From assembly GCA_033085395.1 (NCBI GenBank), contig JANQBS010000347.1, forward strand, positions 1 through 36,742: 36,742 nt of DNA, written 5' to 3'. The position numbers were made by a program, and so were the translations under genes. This document shows, in pieces, positions 31,001 to 36,742 of this stretch. How positions within the stretch are numbered: position 1 is the stretch's first letter; each line of letters opens with the position of its first letter. The notes beneath the pieces are model-generated. The model had not been told where the DNA came from. It saw only the letters and a program-made list of their open reading frames with translations, and ran no database searches. This DNA comes from Xanthoparmelia taractica (Eukaryota > Ascomycota > Lecanoromycetes > Lecanorales > Parmeliaceae).

Positions 31001-32142
31001 AGGCGAACTTGTTTTCTGCGATGCAGACAACATCAACGTGAGTCATAACTTCTTAGTTGTCCCGTTCACCATAGGCTCGAAGATCATTCTATGAGGCCTT
31101 GACCCCTTAAGCCAGTCGTGATAGTGGTCTCGCAACTTAATATTCGATTTTCAAAAAGGGGAAGGCTGACTCGGCAATCTTTAGACTGATGGAATTTATC
31201 CCGGGTGAGTGCATCCGGCAGTCATCTATAGTCACAAGAGACGTTCGAGACACGAGAGTATCCAAATATCCAAAAATACTTGGACGCTGTTCACCAAGGG
31301 GAGACTGACACATCCCTAGAAAGTACACGTATCAGGATGATATAACGCCAACGAAAATGGCAGAGGTGTGTTTCGAAAACTATGATCCAGCTTTCCGAAA
31401 CATCGCGCGTGAAAATGACATACTCGTGTGTGGTTATAACCTGGGTTGCGGAAGTTCGAGAGAGCAAGCTGCCACCGCTATCCTTGCAAAGAAGATTCCG
31501 CTCGTGGTAGCAGGTATGTCTTTTCCGAGTCGGCATGGCATTTTCCCGGACACGTCTCACGACTCTCCTCCCGATCTTGAATGGAAAATATTGACTCGAC
31601 AACGTTATAGGCAGCTTCGGAAATATCTTCAGCCGTAATGCTATCAACAATGCCCTCATGACGGTCGAGGTCCCAAAACTCGTCCACAGACTCCGAGAAA
31701 CCTTCTCCTCGGCTGGAAGCTCACCTCCAAATGATATACAAGAGCCATCAGAGAATCGGGAATCTTTAGATTCACCGCCACCCGCGCCCCAGAGTTCCCC
31801 TGAAAAAGAGAAGAAGCTAACTAGGAGGACTGGCTGGTATGTAAATTTCGGACTCATTCCTTTTTGACCATTACCCAGCATCAAGTCCCAAGACTCGTCT
31901 CTGGGTTGCTGCTTCTTGAGACGTGTCTCACATATCCAAACCCGATAGTGAGAGGGTTTTACTCTAACTTCCACATCAGGCACTTCACATGGGATATCGC
32001 CCACTCCACCATAACAGTAAAAGAAGGCGAAAACGGACCCACCTGGAGCCAAACCGTCGCAGCTCTACCGCCTAATATACAAAGTATCATCGCATGCGGG
32101 GGACTCGAGAAATGGGTCAAGAAGCAGATTGGGAATTCTTGA
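28045..32142 (+). CDS. LYS4: Homoaconitase, lysine biosynthesis (16 exons, start uncertain)
   Basis: Exons end at 28312, 28539, 28755, 29046, 29138, 29372, 29579, 29941, 30244, 30482, 30576, 31037, 31204, 31513, 31836 and 32142. From the second on they begin at 28368, 28686, 28882, 29101, 29251, 29537, 29726, 30064, 30359, 30537, 30719, 31185, 31320, 31611 and 31980. All 15 introns are GT..AG and all phases agree. Known reaction: conversion of homoaconitate and homoisocitrate in the mitochondrial alpha-aminoadipate pathway. Seen motifs: TLDHDVQNESESNLKKY, AGRGIGHQIM, VASDSHSNMYGG, NMTTEWGALSG, the Fe-S ligands in SCTNSRASD and CGPCIGLG, NRNFKGRMGS, GCGSSREQAA and GNIFSRNAINNAL. The frame is open from 28015 without an ATG; the expected start region begins with TTG at 28045. 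The first in-frame ATG is 28207 (732 residues, no presequence); from 28045 the length is 786, the usual size. A Pro/Ser-rich linker of about 45 residues precedes LTRRTGW. Confidence 0.9.
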
Positions 32143-33142
32143 ATGGTTGCGGATGCATTCTAATCTGTGTATCTAAATCCCTGTGCGTTGATTCGGCTTA
32201 TATGCCAAGGCTCGTTTGGGCGAGTGGATGGGTACGAGTAGATGGATATGAGGGGTTGGGATGTAAGAAGGAGGAGATGGAGGGATTGCATGTTTGTAGA
32301 GTACTGAGATTGTCAATACCGCGGTAGCTCGTGGCGATTTAAATCGAAGATGTTGGAAAGCACAAATTGCAAACCAGCTCTGGGAGCGAGATTTTAGGTC
32401 TATCGTGGGTATACGTCTCCAGCCCAGTAGATATATCTTTATCATATTTTTTTATACCTCTCCAGTCCGGGGAAATGGTGGCATAATAGCATCTTTTTCA
32501 ATTCCTTTAGAACACCTGATATCTGCTCGATTCATCCGACAAGTTTTGGAATCTTCTCTGGTATTTATATCAGGCGAGAGAATGTCAGATTACGGTTGTA
32601 TTTGATAGTTCTCGGAGAGCGGTCGGGTAGGTAGGTAGGGTGTGCTTCTCGCTATTTGAAACGGCTTTGAGAGGAGGAGTATGGAAAAGGGTGGGGGAAA
32701 GTGGGAGAGTAGGGAAGTAGGGAAGTGGGGAAGTGGGGAAGTGGGGAATATGCTTTGTTTTGTTTTGCTTTGCTTTGCTCTGATATGTACTCGTACACGG
32801 AATGAGATTCGTCTAGCCAAGGCCTGGAAAGATATAAATCCTACAAGACATAAATCCCGAGATGAGAAGGACTGAAGTGCCCGTCATAGCCCGGAGCCAA
32901 ATCCAACTCAACCCGTTCCCTTCACCCTTTCGCTGCCCATCAAGAGGACTGGACGCACGAATACCCGTCTTTCCCAACTAACAAAGGCCAATACTGCCAC
33001 GGAGTTTTTCCGCGACTACGCTCCACCATCCCTACCATCCCTACCTACTATAACACACACGATATCTCAATTTGCCTGCCTCCATTTCACAAGACTATTC
33101 CCGCACACCTAACTAAGCCTTTCTTTCACAAATCAAATCAAA
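32143..33142. other. Intergenic between convergent LYS4 and laccase
   Basis: 3' flanks of both genes. It contains a short 8-nt minisatellite and a TTTGT/TTTGC run. The small frames present (for example 32094-32327 and 32590-32820 minus) are low-complexity and not supported. Confidence 0.5.
32711..32750. repeat. 8-nt minisatellite, five units, plus T-rich pentamer run
   Basis: Five units of RGGGAAGT lie at 32711-32750, the last imperfect. They are followed at about 32753-32780 by TTTTG/TTTGC-type pentamers. Confidence 0.85.
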
Positions 33143-35507
33143 TCAGATCCCCGAATCATCTTGCAAGTCGCCAGCAAACGTGCCATCGTTTTCGGGCAGG
33201 GCAAGCCAGTCATCCCAGCCTTTGCACGTGCTCTCTGTAGCCTCCAGGGCGCCGGGGGGGAGGGTGGAGATGATGTCGTCTTGGCGTTCGAGGATCTGGA
33301 GGGCGAGGCCGGAGGAGGCGTGCCAGGCTAGAAGGAGAGGGAGGGGAAGATGTTAGTGATGGATGGGATTGTCATGCGCGATGGAGGGAACCGTTACAAG
33401 GATTTGCGCTACAAGACGTATTGATGAGGGAAAGAGATGAGGACTTACCAATGTGGCAATGCACGAGCCAGACGCCTGGATTATCTGGCTTGAAGGCAAT
33501 GGCCAGATAGCCTCCTACCGGCAACAGAGCCACGTCCCTCCTTGGCGGGTTGTCGAAATTGAATGTGCTGGGACTGTCGGTGACGCTGTAGTTTGCGGAG
33601 GATTGAGCTAGGATGACGAAATCGTGGCCGTGGAGGTGGATGGGATGGGCGGCGGGGACGATGTTTTTGATTGGGAAGTTCGCGAGTTGTTGGCTGGTGA
33701 TGACGAGGTAGACGTAGCCGTTTGTGTAGTTCTCGGGCACGATGGCGTATTCGGCGGGCAGTGCGCTGGGGTCGCCGAGGTTTAGGATTGTGGGGTTCGA
33801 GAAGTTGAGCCTGGAGGTATATGTGAATTGCTGCGATTTGGGTTCTTGACGGACTGGAGGAACTTACCATAGAGGGTTGTCGGTCAGATCCCAACGTAAG
33901 TAGCCGTGTGTTGGTACAGTATTGAGATCGGCCATGAAGGTGTCCTTGAGAACATCGTTCACGGCCTGGTGGTCGACTTGCCAAGGGAGGACTGGAACAA
34001 GGCTTTTTGTAGGGAGGTCTTCACATGTAAGATCGATTTCTGTCTGGTTCGTTGACGTGGGTAGAGTGGTACTCTGGGGGTCGTATCGAATGATACCAGT
34101 TCTGGAGTCGTAATTGCCATCGTTAATGTTGCCGCAGTTTATGGAAACTTGCGTGCGAATCCAGTAGTTGCCGTCTGATTGTTTGGGTGTTGAGGGGTTG
34201 GCCTCGACAATTACAGAGTACCTTTGGCCTATACCGATGTGGATTGCGTCGGTTGTGAATGGCTGAATGGCAACAAGATCATTTGATATGACTTGGAATT
34301 GGTGGTTGTCAATGCTAAAGACAAAGTCGGACTCGGTGGACGAATTGATCAACCTGAGAAGGTAGCGCTTCCCAGCTTCGAACACTTTGCTGAAGAGCGG
34401 CTTGCGTTGCTCTGCAGGAACGCATCTAGGATCCGAAGAGGAACATGAGAAGTTCCCTACACTGATGTCAGCGAATGGACGAGGACACAAGATTTTAGAT
34501 ACCTACCAATGCCATCGAAAAGGGCTGACTGCATCGGAGGTTCTTTTGCGGCTGGGCCAGGTGGTGCAAAACCAAGCGCTATCTGGAAGTCACTGAAAGC
34601 ACTTTCATGACTCCAGTCGCTGATCAATTTAGGATCCAATGCTTCATCCCAATTGGCACTGTTTGGCCCATGAATGAGCAAGGGCCCAGCAAGGCCATCA
34701 GGATACTGGAGCGAATAATGGCTGTGGTACCTACAGACAGAAATATAAGTAGCGTTTCCTCAAGGGGGGGGGTTGGGAAGGACATAGAGTCCCAGAACAT
34801 AGGATCCTGTCCGTTATTTGGTCCATTTAACAGCAAACGTGGATGTTCACATACCAGGTGTGGCCATATTGCGTAGCTTTGAAGTTGTACGTGTAAGTCT
34901 GGTCCGTAGCTATGGGACATTGAGTCACGCCATTGACTCCATCAGCCTCGTTGGTATGGAGCTGGCGAATGCCGTGCCAATGGATGGTAGTCCCATTGGT
35001 CTCAAGACGATTGGTAACATGCACAGTGATATCGTCACCCCAGCAGGCTTCAATCAAGGGCCCGGGGTAAGTGTGGTTGAAGACTTTACCGGCAGGCTTG
35101 AGATAACCGTCAGGCGAGATTGTGTCATTAGTGACCTCCAGCCAGTATTCTCTCTTGATGCCTGGTGGCCATTGGCTCTCGTAGTCAGTGGTGATACTTT
35201 GGACGCGTCAGCACGTGTCTCCTTGCTGTCTATACTTTTCAACTTACTCGTATTGGCTAAAAAGCGGTTGTTTGGAACCGGTATCCTTGAGCCAGCAGCT
35301 ACGATCATCGGCCGTATTACAACTCTCCCAGCCCTTTAGTGTAGGGTATTCACAGGTGAAGCTACTTGAGGCTCCATGTGGATGAACGCTAACTTCGCCA
35401 ATGGGCAAACCACTAAGTGGCTGCTGAGACCATGGCCCGAATGAACTAACTGAATTGAAGGATAAAAGTTGAAGCAGGGCTTCGGCACAACTCTTGAAGA
35501 AGCCCAT
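33143..35507 (-). CDS. Secreted asco-laccase (multicopper oxidase)
   Basis: Six exons on the minus strand: 35248-35507, 34855-35196, 34507-34730, 33868-34456, 33449-33810 and 33143-33327; 653 residues with all phases consistent. Signal-peptide-like start (MGFFKSCAEALLQLLSFNSV), an N-terminal extension, then the asco-laccase opening CNTADDRSCW. All four copper-ligand blocks are present: HWHG 159-162, HSH 203-205, HPIHLHGHD 527-535 and HCHIAWH 589-595. Leu at position 600 is the T1 axial residue. The C-terminus is DSGI, the hallmark tail of ascomycete laccases that plugs the trinuclear site and is often processed. Known reaction: one-electron oxidation of phenols with reduction of oxygen to water. 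It acts outside the cell in lignin or phenolic turnover, pigment formation or detoxification; which one applies here cannot be read. Several N-glycosylation sites (NSSTES, NQTE, NYSV) are visible. Confidence 0.94.
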
Positions 35508-36493
35508 GATGGTGGTAGACGTAGGAACAAGATGACCGGGCCTAGCGTCAAGAATTCAGAGGGAGTTTGAGAGGATTTGAGCAAGATACGAAGACGTGGA
35601 ACTATGAAGTGGTCATATACTAGTCGTAAGCCTGCTGTGAAAATCAATGGTACGGCTGTGTTCGGAACTCATGGGAAGCGCACAAGTAAAAAAGCTGTAC
35701 ATGGAGCCTGAGAGATGCAGGCGTCAATATGACCCGCAGCATTTGCCAATTCTGACATATCAGCTGATAAGTTGAGTAATGCGAGACGTAAACCGACGAG
35801 CGGCGTGCTGGCTCGCCTTCGAGTCAAAAATGAGGAAATACGTAATCGACAGATCGCTCCTTTTTCGGCCGTACATGTAGAGCTACATTAGAGCTTTACT
35901 GCCAATAATCACCAATTCCCATGACTGTGATATTGTGGCTTTCTCGGGGCTGACAGTCAGCATCAAGCGGACCATTCCCCGCAATTGCAGAATAATATCC
36001 CCGTTTCCTATGACTCTATTGCCTGGATCATAGATCCGGAGCTTCATGGATGGAGGCGGATATCATTTCGAACAATGTAAGTGTATGACTAAGGTCAGCT
36101 TCCGGCTAGGAATCGGCAGCCTTGCAGAATCCAAACTGGCTACCTTGATTCTTTTCGTCTAGCTCAGTAAGGGATAAATTAGAGGCCATGCATTCACCAT
36201 ACATAGCCGTCGAGAAAAGCGGTCAAAAAAGGATGCAAAGTCCAAATCATAAGCTCTAGACGCATCATACGCATCACGTATCAGGTACTTAAAGCACCTT
36301 GACCCTCTTTGCTGGATGATATGTCGTTGTATTACGGTGTGGATACTGCAACTCCACTCGGGACAGTCCCCCTCCACAGTCCCCCTTCACGCTAAATAAG
36401 CCTCTCGGCGCATGATCTGCTGGCTAGCTTCAGACTATACCGCATTTAGAACAGTCAATCCAAAACGTTCAATCTCTTCCATATTCGTCCACT
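35508..36493. other. Laccase promoter region and intergenic DNA
   Basis: Upstream of the laccase start. No other gene is supported; the minus frame at 36159-36377 has no family features. I see no unambiguous regulatory motif. Confidence 0.45.
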
Positions 36494-36637
36494 ATGAATA
36501 CTTCTAACTATGCTACGTCTATTGCAGACAAGAAAAGACGTGCATTCGCCACATTTTCAGCTAATTATAAGCGTTCTTCTGTGACTGGCGGGGTGTTTGA
36601 TAGCAAGAATACAGTTATCCTCCGGATGAAAGAATAG
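36494..36637 (+). CDS. Short open frame, possibly first exon of a gene leaving the window
   Basis: ATG at 36494, 47 codons to TAG at 36637. The product starts MNTSNYATSIADKKRRAFAT and is polar and basic, with coding-like composition. Downstream, the last ~40 bases of the window look like an intron end: a TGAC branch-like site, a long pyrimidine tract and TAG just before the edge (about 36736). A donor in the last codons (GTCTTG at 36637) could skip the stop. Whether this is a 47-residue protein, exon 1 of a longer gene, or chance cannot be decided from this window. Confidence 0.3.
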   Translation: MNTSNYATSIADKKRRAFATFSANYKRSSVTGGVFDSKNTVILRMKE

Positions 36638-36742
36638 TCTTGTTTTCAAGGCTTCGCTGCAGTCCCGACTACCGCTGAATAATTGAGCTAATATTAATGA
36701 TTTTGACGATTTCCCTTCTCTTTCTCCCGCATTAGCCAGAAA

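Noticed and set aside
33481..33984. 167-codon minus frame, Arg/Pro/His-rich
   Set aside because: Out-of-frame shadow of laccase exons 4-5, and it spans an intron.
1..36742. CRISPR arrays, bacterial operons, rRNA genes
   Set aside because: The genes are spliced and eukaryotic; no spaced direct-repeat array or rRNA-like conserved block was seen.

Overview
This window is nuclear DNA of a filamentous ascomycete (Pezizomycotina). The genes carry short spliceosomal introns (about 48-165 nt) with GT..AG ends and CTGAC-type branch sites. Pezizomycotina-type proteins are present: an asco-laccase ending in DSGI, a STRIPAK scaffold, a LYS4 homoaconitase and small secreted proteins. A very AT-rich, TpA-rich block at the left edge looks like a repeat destroyed by RIP. 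The class cannot be fixed from sequence alone; a leotiomycete-like fungus is a guess. All exon models are mine, built from open frames, splice sites and remembered family motifs, without searches.

Left part (1-9.8 kb): the AT-rich relic (1-900) is followed by three small predicted secreted proteins (1518-2117, 5909-6691, 8603-9782). Between them lie a coiled-coil orphan (3149-4102, minus) and a conserved MMTAG2-like RS-tailed protein (7177-8044, minus). This looks like an accessory, effector-like stretch around one housekeeping gene.

Decay zone (9.8-13.65 kb): no intact gene is recognised. There are fragments of a rhodopsin-like membrane protein, of a condensation-type acyltransferase, and a 205-codon frame with two in-frame stops.

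Housekeeping core (13.7-24.9 kb): a HemK/MTQ1-type release-factor methyltransferase converges on a seven-exon STRIP/Far11/HAM-2 gene. Next comes an intronless amino-acid transporter of the APC superfamily, divergent from CYC2 (mitochondrial flavoprotein of cytochrome c maturation). CYC2 converges on AIM32 (mitochondrial thioredoxin-like [2Fe-2S] protein).

Right part (24.9-36.7 kb): a candidate solo LTR, a short Cys/His-plus-coiled-coil protein, a 16-exon LYS4 homoaconitase, a six-exon asco-laccase on the minus strand, and a possible gene start at the right edge.

The most unusual object is LYS4. It has 15 introns, many over 110 nt and some with inverted repeats, a 20-nt microexon, and no ATG where its mitochondrial presequence should begin. 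CYC2, AIM32, MTQ1 and LYS4 all have expected mitochondrial roles, but nothing suggests they are co-regulated.
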